NCBI RefSeq assembly: GCF_036373705.1
Contig: NC_089864.1
Span: 988,501-1,052,500 of the forward strand
Direction: 5' to 3'
Length of the DNA stretch: 64,000 bases
Source of the DNA: Amia ocellicauda
Lineage: Eukaryota > Chordata > Actinopteri > Amiiformes > Amiidae
In this document: positions 1-14,034 of the stretch, in pieces
How the letters are laid out: each line of letters opens with the position of its first letter
Numbering within the stretch: the first letter of the stretch is position 1
Translations under genes and position numbers: made by a program
Notes under the pieces: model-generated
Told to the model about the DNA's origin: nothing
Seen by the model: only the letters and a program-made list of their open reading frames with translations
The model's database searches: none

Positions 1-3000
1 AGAGTCACAGTAACACTGTCTGTATTAGAGTCAGTAACACTGTCTGTATTAGAGTCCCAGTAACACTGTCTGTATTAGAGTCCCAGTAACACTGTCTGTA
101 TTAGAGTCACAGTAATACTGTCTGTATTAGAGTCACAGTAATATTGTCTTTATTAGAGTCAGTAACACTGTCTGTATTAGAGTCAGCAACACTGTCTGTA
201 TTAGAGTCACAGTAACACTGTCTGTATTAGAGTCACAGTAACACTGTCTGTATCAGAGTCCCAGTAACACTGTCTGTATTAGAGTCACAGTAACACTGTC
301 TGTACTAGAGTCACAGTAACACTGTCTGTATTAGAGTCAGTAACACTGTCTGTGTTCGAGTCACAGTAAATCTGTCTGTATTAGAGTCAGTAACACTGTC
401 TGTATTAGAGTCAACAACACTGTCTGTATTAGAGTCACAGTAACACTGTCTGTATTAGAGTCACAGTAACACTGTCTGTATCAGAGTCCCAGTAACACTG
501 TCTGTATTAGAGTCACAGTAACACTGTCTGTATTAGAGTCAGTAACACTGTCTGTATTAGACTCACAGTAACACTGTGTGTATTAGAGTCACAGTAACAC
601 TGTCCTTATTACAGTCAGTAACACTGTCTGTATTAGAGTCAGAGAAACACTGTCGGTATTAGAGTCACAGTAACACTGTCTGTACTAGAGTCACAGTAAC
701 ACTGTCTGTATTAGAGTCAGTAACACTGTCTGTGTTAGAGTCACAGTAAATCTGTCTGTATTAGAGTCAGTAACACTGTCTGTATTAGAGTCACAGTAAC
801 ACTGTCTGTATCAGAGACCCAGTAACACTGTGTGTATTAGAGTCACAGTAACACTGTCTGTATTAGAGTCAGTAACACTGTCTGTATTAGAGTCAGCAAC
901 ACTGTCTGTATTAGAGTCAGTAACACTGTCTGTATTAGAGTCACAGTAAATCTGTCTGTATTAGAGTCAGTAACACTGTCTGCATTAGAGTCACAGTAAC
1001 ACTGTCTGTATTAGAGTCAGTAACACTGTCTTTATTAGAGTCAGCAACACTGTCTGTATTAGAGTCACAGAAACACTGTCTGTATTAGAGTCACAGTAAC
1101 ACTGTCTGTATTAGAGTCAGTAACACTTTCTGTATTAGAGTCACAGTAAATCTGTCTGTATTAGAGTCAGTAACACTGTCTGTATTAGAGTCACAGTAAA
1201 TCTGTCTGTATTAGAGTCAGTAACACTGTGTGTATTAGAGTCACAGTAAATCTGTCTGTATCAGAGTCCCAGTAACACTGTCTGTATTAGAGTCTCAGTA
1301 ACACTGTCTGTACTAGAGTCACAGTAACACTGTCTGTATTAGAGTCAGCAAAACTGTCTGTATTAGAGTCAGTAACACAGTCTGTATTAGAGTCACAGTA
1401 AATCTGTCTGTATTAGAGTCTTAAACACTGTGTGTATTATAGTCACAGTAACACTGTCTGTATTAGAGTCAGTAACAAAGTCTGTATTAGAGTCACAGTA
1501 AATCTGTCTGTATTAGAGTCAGTAACACTGTCTGTATTAGAGTCTCAGTAACACTGTCTGTATTAGAGTCACAGTAACACTGTCTGTATCAGAGTCCCAG
1601 TAACACTGTCTGTATTAGAGTCACAGTAACACTGTCTGTATTAGAGTCACAGTAACACTGTCTGTATTAGAGTCAGTAACACTGTCTGAATTAGAGTCAG
1701 TAACACTGTCTGAATTAGAGTCAGTAACACTGTCTGTATTAGAGTCAGTAACACTGTTTGTATTAGAGTCACAGTAAATCTGTCTGTATTAGAGTCAGTA
1801 ACACTGTCTGTATTAGAGTCACAGTAACACTGTCTGTATTAGAGTCACAGTAACACTGTCTGTATTAGAGTCAGTAACACTGTCTGTATTAGAGTCAACA
1901 ACACTGTCTGTATTAGAGTCACAGTAACACTGTCTGTATTAGAGTCACAGTAACACTGTCTGTATCAGAGTCCCAGTAACACTGTCTGTATTAGAGTCAC
2001 AGTAACACTGTCTGTACTAGAGTCACAGTAACACTGTCTGTACTAGAGTCACAGTAACACTGTCTGTATTAGAGTCAGTAACACTGTCTGTATTAGAGTC
2101 ACAGTAAATCTGACTGTATTAGAGTCATTAACACTGTCTGTATTAGAGTCACAGTAACACTGTCTGTACTAGAGTCACAGTAACACTGTCTGTATTAGAG
2201 TCAGCAACACGGTCTGTATTAGAGTCACAGTAAATCTGTCTGTATTAGAGTCAGTAACACTGTTTGTATTAGAGTCACAGTAAATCTATCTGTATTAGAG
2301 TCTTTAACACTGTGTGTATTAGAGTCACAGTAAATCTGTTTGTATTAGAGTCAGTAACACTGTCTGTATTAGAGTCAGTAACACTGTCTGTATTAGAGTC
2401 ACAGTAAATCTGTCTGTATTAGAGTCAGTAACACTGTCTGTATTAGAGTCTCATTAACACTGTATGTATTAGAGTCACAGTAACACTGTCTGTATTAGAG
2501 TCACAGTAACACTGTCTGTATCAGAGTCCCAGTAACACTGTCTGTATTAGAGTCACAGTAACACTGTCTGTATTAGAGTCAGTAACACTGTCTGTATTAG
2601 AGTCACAGTAACACTGTCTGTATTAGAGTCCCAGTAACACTGTCTGTATCAGAGTCCCAGTAACACTGTCTGTATTAGAGTCACAGTAACACTGTCTGTA
2701 TTAGAGTCACAGTAACACTGTCTGTATTAGAGTCAGTAACACTGTCTGTATTAGAGTAACAGTAACACTGTCTTTATTAGAGTCAGTAACACTGTCTGTA
2801 TTAGAGTCACAGTAACACTGTCTTTATTAGAGTCAGTAACACTGTCTGTATTAGAGTCAGAGAAACACTGTCGGTATTAGAGTCAGTAACACTGTCTGTA
2901 TTAGAGTCACAGTAACACTGTCCGTATTAGAGTCACAGTAACACTGTCTGTATTAGAGTCCCAGTAACACTGTCTTTATTAGAGTCAGTAACACTGCCTG

Positions 3001-6000
3001 TATTAGAGTCACAGTAACTGTCTGTATTAGAGTCACAGTAACACTGTCTGTATTAGAGTCACAGTATCACTGTCTGTATTAGAGTCACAGTAATACTGTC
3101 TGTATTAGAGTCACAGTAACACTGTCTGTATTAGAGTCAGAGAAACACTGTCTGTATTAGAGTCAGTAACACTGTCTGTATTAGACTCACAGTAACACTG
3201 TCTGTATTAGAGTCCCAGTAACACTGTCTGTATCAGAGTCCCAGTAACACTGTCTGTATTAGAGTCAAAGTAACACCCTCTGTATTAGAGTCACAGTAAC
3301 ACTGACTGTATTAGAGTCAGTAACACTGTCTGTATTAGAGTCAGCAACACTGTCTGTATTAGAGTCACAGTAACACTGTCTGTATTAGAGTCACAGTAAC
3401 ACTGTCTGTACTAGAGTCACAGTAACACTGTCTGTATTAGAGTCAGTAACACTGTCTGTATTAGAGTCACAGTAAATCTGTCTGTATTAGAGTTAGCAAC
3501 ACTGTCTGTATTAGAGTCACAGTAACACTGTCTGTATTAGAGTCTCAGTAACACTGTCTGTATTAGAGTCACAGTAACACTGTCTGTATCAGAGTCCCAG
3601 TAACACTGTCTGTATTAGAGTCAGTAACACTGTCTGTATTAGAGTCAGCAACACTGTCTGTATTAAAGTCAGTAACACTGTCTGTATTAGAGTCACAGTA
3701 AATCTGTCTGTATTAGAGTCAGTAACACTGTCTGTATTAGAGTCACAGTAACACTGTCTGTATTAGAGTCAGTAACACTGTCTGTATTAGAGTTAGAGAA
3801 ACACTGTCTGTATTAGAGTCAGAGAAACACTGTCTGTATTAGAGTCAGTAACACTGTCTGTATTAGAGTCACAGTAACACTGTCTGTATTAGAGTCACAG
3901 TAACACTGTCTGTATCAGAGTCCCAGTAAACTGTCTGTATTAGAGTCACAGTTACACTGTCTGTACTAGAGTCACAGTAACACTGTCTGTATTAGAGTCA
4001 CAGTAACACTGTCTGTATTAGAGTCAGTAACACTGTCTGTATTAGAGTCAACAAACACTGTCTGTATTCGAGTAACAGTAACACTGTCTGTATTAGAGTC
4101 ACAGTAACACTGTCTGTATCAGAGTCCCAGTAACACTGTCTGTATTAGAGTCACAGAAACACTGTCTGTACTAGAGTCACAGTAACACTGTCTGTATTAG
4201 AGTCAGTAACACTGTCTGTATTAGAGTCACAATACATCTGACTGTATTAGAGTCAGTAACACTGTCTGTATTAGAGTCACAGTAACACTGTCTGTATTAG
4301 AGTCAGTAACACTGTCTGTATTAGAGTCACAGTAAATCTGTCTGTATTAGAGTCTTTAACACTGTGTGTATTAGAGTCACAGTAAATCTGTCTGTATTAG
4401 AGTCAGTAACACTGTCTGTATTAGAGTCACAGTAAATCTGTCTGTATTAGAGTCAGTAACACTGTCTGTATTAGAGTCTCAGTAACACTGTCTGTATTAG
4501 AGTCACAGTAACACTGTCTGTATCAGAGTCCCAGTAACACTGTCTGTATTAGAGTCACAGTAACACTGTCTGTATTAGAGTCACAGTAACACTGTCTGCA
4601 TTAGAGTCAGTAACACTGTCTGTATTAGAGTCACAGTATCACTGTCTGTATTAGAGTCAGTAACACTGTCTGTATTAGAGTCACAGTAACACTGTGTGTA
4701 TTAGAGTCAGTAACACTGTCTGTATTAGAGTCAGTAACACTGTCTGTATTAGAGTCATAGTAACACTGTCTGTATTAGAGTCAGTAACACTGTCTGTATT
4801 AGAGTCACAGTAACACTGTGTGTATTAGAGTCAGTAACACTGTCTGTATTAGAGTCAGTAACACTGTCTGTATTAGAGTCATAGTAACACTGTCTGTATT
4901 AGAGTCAGTAACACTGTCTGTATTAGAGTCAGTAACACTGTCTGTATTAGAGTCACAGTAACACTGTCCTTATTACAGTCAGTAACACTGTCTGTATTAG
5001 AGTCAGAGAAACACTGTCGGTATTAGAGTCACTAACACTGTCTGTATTAGAGTCACAGTAACACTGTCTGTATTAGTGTCAGTAACACTGTCTGTATTAG
5101 AGTCACAGTAACACTGTCTGTATTAGAGTCAGTAACACTGTCTGTATTAGAGTAACAGTAACACTGTCTGTATTAGAGTCAGTAACACTGCCTGTATTAG
5201 AGTCACAGTAACTGTCTGTATTAGAGTCACAGTAACACTGTCTGTATTAGAGTCACAGTATCACTGTGTGTATTTGAGTCACAGTAACACTGTCTGTATT
5301 AGAGTCACAGTAACACTGTCTGTATTAGAGTCAGAGAAACACTGTCTGTATTAGATTCAGTAACACTGTCTGTATTAGACTCACAGTAACACTGTCTGTA
5401 TCAGAGTCCCAGTAACACTGTCTGTATTAGAGTCACAGTAACACTGTCTGTATTAGAGTCAGTAACACTGTCTGTATTAGAGTCAGCAACACTGTCTGTA
5501 TTAAAGTCAGTAACACTGTCTGTATTAGAGTCACAGTAAATCTGTCTGTATTAGAGTCAGTAACACTGTCTGTATTAGAGTCACAGTAACACTGTCTGTA
5601 TTAGAGTCAGTAACACTGTCTGTATTAGAGTTAGAGAAACACTGTCTGTATTAGAGTCAGAGAAACACTGTCTGTATTAGAGTCAGTAACACTGTCTGTA
5701 TTAGAGTCACAGTAACACTGTCTGTATTAGAGTCACAGTAACACTGTCTGTATCAGAGTCCCAGTAAACTGTCTGTATTAGAGTCACAGTTACACTGTCT
5801 GTACTAGAGTCACAGTAACACTGTCTGTATTAGAGTCACAGTAACACTGTCTGTATTAGAGTCAGTAACACTGTCTGTATTAGAGTCAACAAACACTGTC
5901 TGTATTAGAGTCACAGTAACACTGTCTGTATTAGAGTCACAGTAACACTGTCTGTATCAGAGTCCCAGTAACACTGTCTGTATTAGAGTCACAGAAACAC

Positions 6001-9000
6001 TGTCTGTACTAGAGTCACAGTAACACTGTCTGTATTAGAGTCAGTAACACTGTCTGTATTAGAGTCACAGTACATCTGACTGTATTAGAGTCAGTAACAC
6101 TGTCTGTATTAGAGTCACAGTAACACTGTCTGTATTAGAGTCAGTAACACTGTCTGTATTAGAGTCACAGTAAATCTGTCTGTATTAGAGTCGTTAACAC
6201 TGTGTGTATTAGAGTCACAGTAAATCTGTCTGTATTAGAGTCAGTAACACTGTCTGTATTAGAGTCACAGTAAATCTGTCTGTATTAGAGTCAGTAACAC
6301 TGTCTGTATTAGAGTCTCAGTAACACTGTCTGTATTAGAGTCACAGTAACACTGTCTGTATCAGAGTCCCAGTAACACTGTCTGTATTAGAGTCACAGTA
6401 ACACTGTCTGTATTAGAGTCACAGTAACACTGTCTGTATTAGAGTCAGTAACACTGTCTGTATTAGAGTCACAGTAACACTGTCTGTATCAGAGTCCCAG
6501 TAACACTGTCTGTATTAGAGTCACAGTAACACTGTCTGTATTAGAGTCACAGTAACACTGTCTGTATTAGAGTCAGTAACACTGTCTGTATTAGAGTCAC
6601 AGTATCACTGTCTGTATTAGAGTCAGTAACACTGTCTGTATTAGAGTCACAGTAACACTGTGTGTATTAGAGTCAGTAACACTGTCTGTATTAGAGTCAG
6701 TAACACTGTCTGTATTAGAGTCACAGTAACACTGTCTGTATTAGAGTCACAGTAACACTGTCTGTATTAGAGTCAGTAACACTGTCTGTATTAGAGTAAC
6801 AGTAACACTGTCTGTATTAGAGTCAGTAACACTGCCTGTATTAGAGTCACAGTAACTGTCTGTATTAGAGTCACAGTAACACTGTCTGTATTAGAGTCAC
6901 AGTATCACTGTGTGTATTTGAGTCACAGTAACACTGTCTGTATTAGAGTCACAGTAACACTGTCTGTATTAGAGTCACAGTAACACTGTCTGTATTAGAG
7001 TCAGTAACACTGTCTGTATTAGAGTAACAGTAACACTGTCTTTATTAGAGTCAGTAACACTGTCTGTATTAGAGTCACAGTAACACTGTCTTTATTAGAG
7101 TCAGTAACACTGTCTGTATTAGAGTCAGAGAAACACTGTCGGTATTAGAGTCAGTAACACTGTCTGTATTAGAGTCACAGTAACACTGTCCGTATTAGAG
7201 TCACAGTAACACTGTCTGTATTAGAGTCCCAGTAACACTGTCTTTATTAGAGTCAGTAACACTGCCTGTATTAGAGTCACAGTAACTGTCTGTATTAGAG
7301 TCACAGTAACACTGTCTGTATTAGAGTCACAGTATCACTGTCTGTATTAGAGTCACAGTAATACTGTCTGTATTAGAGTCACAGTAACACTGTCTGTATT
7401 AGAGTCAGAGAAACACTGTCTGTATTAGAGTCAGTAACACTGTCTGTATTAGACTCACAGTAACACTGTCTGTATTAGAGTCCCAGTAACACTGTCTGTA
7501 TCAGAGTCCCAGTAACACTGTCTGTATTAGAGTCAAAGTAACACCCTCTGTATTAGAGTCACAGTAACACTGACTGTATTAGAGTCAGTAACACTGTCTG
7601 TATTAGAGTCAGCAACACTGTCTGTATTAGAGTCACAGTAACACTGTCTGTATTAGAGTCACAGTAACACTGTCTGTACTAGAGTCACAGTAACACTGTC
7701 TGTATTAGAGTCAGTAACACTGTCTGTATTAGAGTCACAGTAAATCTGTCTGTATTAGAGTTAGCAACACTGTCTGTATTAGAGTCACAGTAACACTGTC
7801 TGTATTAGAGTCTCAGTAACACTGTCTGTATTAGAGTCACAGTAACACTGTCTGTATCAGAGTCCCAGTAACACTGTCTGTATTAGAGTCAGTAACACTG
7901 TCTGTATTAGAGTCAGCAACACTGTCTGTATTAAAGTCAGTAACACTGTCTGTATTAGAGTCACAGTAAATCTGTCTGTATTAGAGTCAGTAACACTGTC
8001 TGTATTAGAGTCACAGTAACACTGTCTGTATTAGAGTCAGTAACACTGTCTGTATTAGAGTTAGAGAAACACTGTCTGTATTAGAGTCAGAGAAACACTG
8101 TCTGTATTAGAGTCAGTAACACTGTCTGTATTAGAGTCACAGTAACACTGTCTGTATTAGAGTCACAGTAACACTGTCTGTATCAGAGTCCCAGTAAACT
8201 GTCTGTATTAGAGTCACAGTTACACTGTCTGTACTAGAGTCACAGTAACACTGTCTGTATTAGAGTCACAGTAACACTGTCTGTATTAGAGTCAGTAACA
8301 CTGTCTGTATTAGAGTCAACAAACACTGTCTGTATTCGAGTAACAGTAACACTGTCTGTATTAGAGTCACAGTAACACTGTCTGTATCAGAGTCCCAGTA
8401 ACACTGTCTGTATTAGAGTCACAGAAACACTGTCTGTACTAGAGTCACAGTAACACTGTCTGTATTAGAGTCAGTAACACTGTCTGTATTAGAGTCACAA
8501 TACATCTGACTGTATTAGAGTCAGTAACACTGTCTGTATTAGAGTCACAGTAACACTGTCTGTATTAGAGTCAGTAACACTGTCTGTATTAGAGTCACAG
8601 TAAATCTGTCTGTATTAGAGTCTTTAACACTGTGTGTATTAGAGTCACAGTAAATCTGTCTGTATTAGAGTCAGTAACACTGTCTGTATTAGAGTCACAG
8701 TAAATCTGTCTGTATTAGAGTCAGTAACACTGTCTGTATTAGAGTCTCAGTAACACTGTCTGTATTAGAGTCACAGTAACACTGTCTGTATCAGAGTCCC
8801 AGTAACACTGTCTGTATTAGAGTCACAGTAACACTGTCTGTATTAGAGTCACAGTAACACTGTCTGCATTAGAGTCAGTAACACTGTCTGTATTAGAGTC
8901 ACAGTATCACTGTCTGTATTAGAGTCAGTAACACTGTCTGTATTAGAGTCACAGTAACACTGTGTGTATTAGAGTCAGTAACACTGTCTGTATTAGAGTC

Positions 9001-12000
9001 AGTAACACTGTCTGTATTAGAGTCATAGTAACACTGTCTGTATTAGAGTCAGTAACACTGTCTGTATTAGAGTCACAGTAACACTGTGTGTATTAGAGTC
9101 AGTAACACTGTCTGTATTAGAGTCAGTAACACTGTCTGTATTAGAGTCATAGTAACACTGTCTGTATTAGAGTCAGTAACACTGTCTGTATTAGAGTCAG
9201 TAACACTGTCTGTATTAGAGTCACAGTAACACTGTCCTTATTACAGTCAGTAACACTGTCTGTATTAGAGTCAGAGAAACACTGTCGGTATTAGAGTCAC
9301 TAACACTGTCTGTATTAGAGTCACAGTAACACTGTCTGTATTAGTGTCAGTAACACTGTCTGTATTAGAGTCACAGTAACACTGTCTGTATTAGAGTCAG
9401 TAACACTGTCTGTATTAGAGTAACAGTAACACTGTCTGTATTAGAGTCAGTAACACTGCCTGTATTAGAGTCACAGTAACTGTCTGTATTAGAGTCACAG
9501 TAACACTGTCTGTATTAGAGTCACAGTATCACTGTGTGTATTTGAGTCACAGTAACACTGTCTGTATTAGAGTCACAGTAACACTGTCTGTATTAGAGTC
9601 AGAGAAACACTGTCTGTATTAGATTCAGTAACACTGTCTGTATTAGACTCACAGTAACACTGTCTGTATCAGAGTCCCAGTAACACTGTCTGTATTAGAG
9701 TCACAGTAACACTGTCTGTATTAGAGTCAGTAACACTGTCTGTATTAGAGTCAGCAACACTGTCTGTATTAAAGTCAGTAACACTGTCTGTATTAGAGTC
9801 ACAGTAAATCTGTCTGTATTAGAGTCAGTAACACTGTCTGTATTAGAGTCACAGTAACACTGTCTGTATTAGAGTCAGTAACACTGTCTGTATTAGAGTT
9901 AGAGAAACACTGTCTGTATTAGAGTCAGAGAAACACTGTCTGTATTAGAGTCAGTAACACTGTCTGTATTAGAGTCACAGTAACACTGTCTGTATTAGAG
10001 TCACAGTAACACTGTCTGTATCAGAGTCCCAGTAAACTGTCTGTATTAGAGTCACAGTTACACTGTCTGTACTAGAGTCACAGTAACACTGTCTGTATTA
10101 GAGTCACAGTAACACTGTCTGTATTAGAGTCAGTAACACTGTCTGTATTAGAGTCAACAAACACTGTCTGTATTAGAGTCACAGTAACACTGTCTGTATT
10201 AGAGTCACAGTAACACTGTCTGTATCAGAGTCCCAGTAACACTGTCTGTATTAGAGTCACAGAAACACTGTCTGTACTAGAGTCACAGTAACACTGTCTG
10301 TATTAGAGTCAGTAACACTGTCTGTATTAGAGTCACAGTACATCTGACTGTATTAGAGTCAGTAACACTGTCTGTATTAGAGTCACAGTAACACTGTCTG
10401 TATTAGAGTCAGTAACACTGTCTGTATTAGAGTCACAGTAAATCTGTCTGTATTAGAGTCGTTAACACTGTGTGTATTAGAGTCACAGTAAATCTGTCTG
10501 TATTAGAGTCAGTAACACTGTCTGTATTAGAGTCACAGTAAATCTGTCTGTATTAGAGTCAGTAACACTGTCTGTATTAGAGTCTCAGTAACACTGTCTG
10601 TATTAGAGTCACAGTAACACTGTCTGTATCAGAGTCCCAGTAACACTGTCTGTATTAGAGTCACAGTAACACTGTCTGTATTAGAGTCACAGTAACACTG
10701 TCTGTATTAGAGTCAGTAACACTGTCTGTATTAGAGTCACAGTAACACTGTCTGTATCAGAGTCCCAGTAACACTGTCTGTATTAGAGTCACAGTAACAC
10801 TGTCTGTATTAGAGTCACAGTAACACTGTCTGTATTAGAGTCAGTAACACTGTCTGTATTAGAGTCACAGTATCACTGTCTGTATTAGAGTCAGTAACAC
10901 TGTCTGTATTAGAGTCACAGTAACACTGTGTGTATTAGAGTCAGTAACACTGTCTGTATTAGAGTCAGTAACACTGTCTGTATTAGAGTCACAGTAACAC
11001 TGTCTGTATTAGAGTCACAGTAACACTGTCTGTATTAGAGTCAGTAACACTGTCTGTATTAGAGTAACAGTAACACTGTCTGTATTAGAGTCAGTAACAC
11101 TGCCTGTATTAGAGTCACAGTAACTGTCTGTATTAGAGTCACAGTAACACTGTCTGTATTAGAGTCACAGTATCACTGTGTGTATTTGAGTCACAGTAAC
11201 ACTGTCTGTATTAGAGTCACAGTAACACTGTCTGTATTAGAGTCAGAGAAACACTGTCTGTATTAGATTCAGTAACACTGTCTGTATTAGACTCACAGTA
11301 ACACTGTCTGTATTAGAGTCCCAGTAACACTGTCTGTATCAGAGTCCCAGTAACACTGTCTGTATTAGAGTCACAGTAACACTGTCTGTATTAGAGTCAC
11401 AGTAACACTGTCTGTATTAGAGTCAGTAACACTGTCTGTATTAGAGTCAGCAACACTGTCTGTATTAGAGTCACAGTAACACTGTCAGTATTAGAGTCAC
11501 AGTAACACTGTCTGTATCAGAGTCCCAGTAACAATGTCTGTATTAGAGTCACAGTAACACTGTCTGTACTAGAGTCACAAACACTGTCTGTATTAGAGTC
11601 ACAGTAAATCTGTCTGTATTAGAGTCAGCAACACTGTCTGTATTAGACTTACAGTAAATCTGTCTGTATTAGAGTCAGTAACACTGTCTGTATTAGAGTC
11701 ACAGTTACACTGTCTGTATTAGAGTCAGTAACACTGTCTGTATTAGAGTCAGAGAAACACTGTCTGTATTAGAGTCAGTAACACTGTCTGTATTAGAGTC
11801 ACAGTAACACTGTCTGTATTAGAGTCACAGTAACACTGTCTGTATCAGAGTCCCAGTAACACTGTCTGTATTAGAGTCACAGTAACACTGTCTGTACTAG
11901 AGTCACAGTAACACTGTCTGTATTAGAGTCAGCAACACTGTCTGTATTAGAGTCAGTAACACTGTCTGTATTAGAGTCACAGTAAATCTGTCTGTATTAG

Positions 12001-13710
12001 AGTCAGTAACACTGTCTGTATTAGAGTCACAGTAAATCTGTCTGTATTAGAGTCAGTAACACTGTGTGTATTAGAGTCACAGTAAATCTGTCTGTATTAG
12101 AGTCAGAGAAACACTGTCTGTATTAGAGTCAGTAACACTGTCTGTATTAGAGTCACAGTAACACTGTCTGTATTAGAGTCACAGTAACACTGTCTGTACT
12201 AGAGTCACAGTAACACTGTCTGTATTAGAGTCAGCAACACTGTCTGTATTAGAGTCACAGTAAATCTGTCTGTTTTAGAGTCAGTAACACTGTCTGTATT
12301 AGAGTCACTGTAAATCTGTCTGTATTAGAGTCAGTAACACTGTGTGTATTAGAGTCACAGTAAATCTGTCTGTATTAGAGTCAGTAACACTGTCTGTATC
12401 AGAGTCACAGTAACACTGTCTGTATTAGAGTCACAGTAACACTGTCTGTATTAGAGTCACAGTAACACTGTCTGTATCAGAGTCCCAGTAACACTGTCTG
12501 TATTAGAGTCAGTAACACTGTCTGTATTAGTGTCACAGTAACACTGTCTGTATTAGAGTCACAGTAACACTGTCTGTATTAGAGTCACAGTAACACTGTC
12601 TGTATTAGAGTCTCAGTAACACTGTCTGTATTAGAGTCAGTAACACTGTCTGTATTAGAGTCACAGTAACACTGTCTGTATCAGAGTCACAGTAACACTG
12701 TCTGTATTAGAGTCACAGTAACACTGTCTGTACTAGAGTCACAGTAACACTGTCTGTATTAGAGTCACAGTAACACTGTCTGTATTAGAGTCACAGTAAC
12801 ACTTTTTGTATTAGAGTCAGTAACACTGTCTGTATTAGAGTCAGAGAAACACTGTCTGTATTAGAGTCAGAGAAACACTGTCTGTATTAGAGTCAGTAAC
12901 ACTGTCTGTATTAGAGTCACAGTAACACTGTCTGTATTAGAGTCACAGTAACACTGTCTGTATCAGAGTCCCAGTAACACTGTCTGTATTAGAGTCACAG
13001 TATCACTGTCTGTACTAGAGTCACAGTAACACTGTCTGTATTAGAGTCAGTAACACTGTCTGTATTAGAGTCAGCAACACTGTCTGTATTAGAGTCACAG
13101 TAAATCTGTCTGTATTAGAGTCAGTAACACTGTTTGTATTAGAGTCACAGTAAATCTGTCTGTATTAGAGTCAGTAACACTGTGTGTATTATAGTCATAG
13201 TAAATCTGTCTGTATTAGAGTCAGTAACACTGTCTGTATTAGAGTCACAGTAAATCTGTCTGTATTAGAGTCAGTAACACTGTCTGTATCAGAGTCACAG
13301 TAACACTGTCTGTATTAGAGTCACAGTAACACTGTCTGTATTAGAGTCACAGTAACACTGTCTGTATTAGAGTCAGTAACACTGTCTGTATCAGAGTCCC
13401 AGTAACACTGTCTGTATTAGAGTCAGTAACACTGTCTGTATTAGTGTCACAGTAACACTGTCTGTATTAGAGTCACAGTAACACTGTCTGTATTAGAGTC
13501 ACAGTAACAGTGTGTATTAGAGTCACAGTAACACTGTCTGTATTAGACTCAGTAACACTGTCTGTATTAGAGTCACAGTAACACTGTCTGTATTAGAGTC
13601 ACAGTAACACTGTCTGTATCAGAGTCAAGTAACAATGTCTGTATTAGAGTTTCAGTATCACTGTCTGTATTAGAGTCACAGTAACACTGTCTGTATTAGA
13701 GTCAGAGAAG
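1..13710. repeat. 13.7-kb minisatellite, 24/26-bp units
   Basis: The whole stretch is a direct tandem array. The 20-bp core is AGTAACACTGTCTGTATTAG, joined by AGTC (24-bp unit) or AGTCAC (26-bp unit), giving roughly 540 copies. Recurrent variants include units with AAATCTG, TATCAGAGTCCC, TACTAG, AGCAACAC and AGAGAAAC. Every reading frame is closed quickly by stops within the units, so it is non-coding. It runs off the left edge of the window. Its right end lies about 20 bases from a signal-peptide exon on the minus strand, and a 1.5-kb array of the same unit sits at the same place beside a paralogous exon at 43 kb, so it is probably intronic. Confidence 0.97.
2660..11243. repeat. 4,268-bp tandem duplication inside the minisatellite
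   Basis: Rare unit variants recur at exactly 4,268 bp. Examples are CCCAGTAAACT at 3922 and 8190 and again at 5760 and 10028, and AGAGTAACAGTAAC at 2753 and 7021. The match runs from about 2660 to 6975 in copy 1 and about 6928 to 11243 in copy 2. Outside these limits the order of variants diverges. I found no difference between the copies at the places I compared. Within each copy a block of about 1 kb is itself repeated 1,838 bp further on (3922 versus 5760; TTAAAGTC at 3663 versus 5501). Confidence 0.85.
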
Positions 13711-13731
13711 CTGTGATAGAGATGAACTCAC

Positions 13732-13798
13732 CTGTGGAGATCTGGACCACAGTGACCAGCAGCAGCACTGACACCCCCACACCTACTGCACACCCCAT
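13732..13798 (-). CDS. Signal-peptide exon of a V-set receptor gene (gene 0, partial)
   Basis: Reading the minus strand from the ATG at 13798 gives a 22-residue hydrophobic leader beginning MGCAVGVGVSVLLLVTVVQ, ending in a phase-1 donor (ACAG then GTGAGT at 13731). The same exon of 67 coding bases occurs at 25187-25253 and 42981-43047, where V-domain exons lie further along the minus strand. Here the following intron is the giant minisatellite, so the V and transmembrane exons should lie left of the window. The flank at 13799-13990 is homologous to the 5' flanks of the other two leaders and is CT/GA-rich; it should hold the 5' UTR and promoter, but I see no clear core element. It could also be an orphan leader left by unequal crossing-over. 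Confidence 0.75.
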
Positions 13799-14034
13799 TG
13801 ACTGAGACGCAGAGAGAGACGGTTGTCAATACAGAGAGCGAGAGAGAGACAACAGAGATAAGGAAGGAAGGAGAAAATCTGCAACTGGTGCATTCTGTTT
13901 ACTTCTCTCTCTCTCTCTGTGTCTCTGTGACCACTTCCTTGTTCTCAGTAAACAGGCGTATCCAGAGAAATTACATCAACACAGCTGCCCCGGAACAGTG
14001 TTAGATAGATCGAGAGAGTTTATGATTTGAATCT

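Noticed and set aside
1..13710. CRISPR-like direct repeats
   Set aside because: There are no unique spacers between units and the genome is eukaryotic; it is a plain minisatellite.
13712..13800. Reading the leader exon region as a tRNA or small RNA because it is so conserved among copies
   Set aside because: The conservation is explained by a hydrophobic signal peptide with a phase-1 donor repeated in three paralogs.
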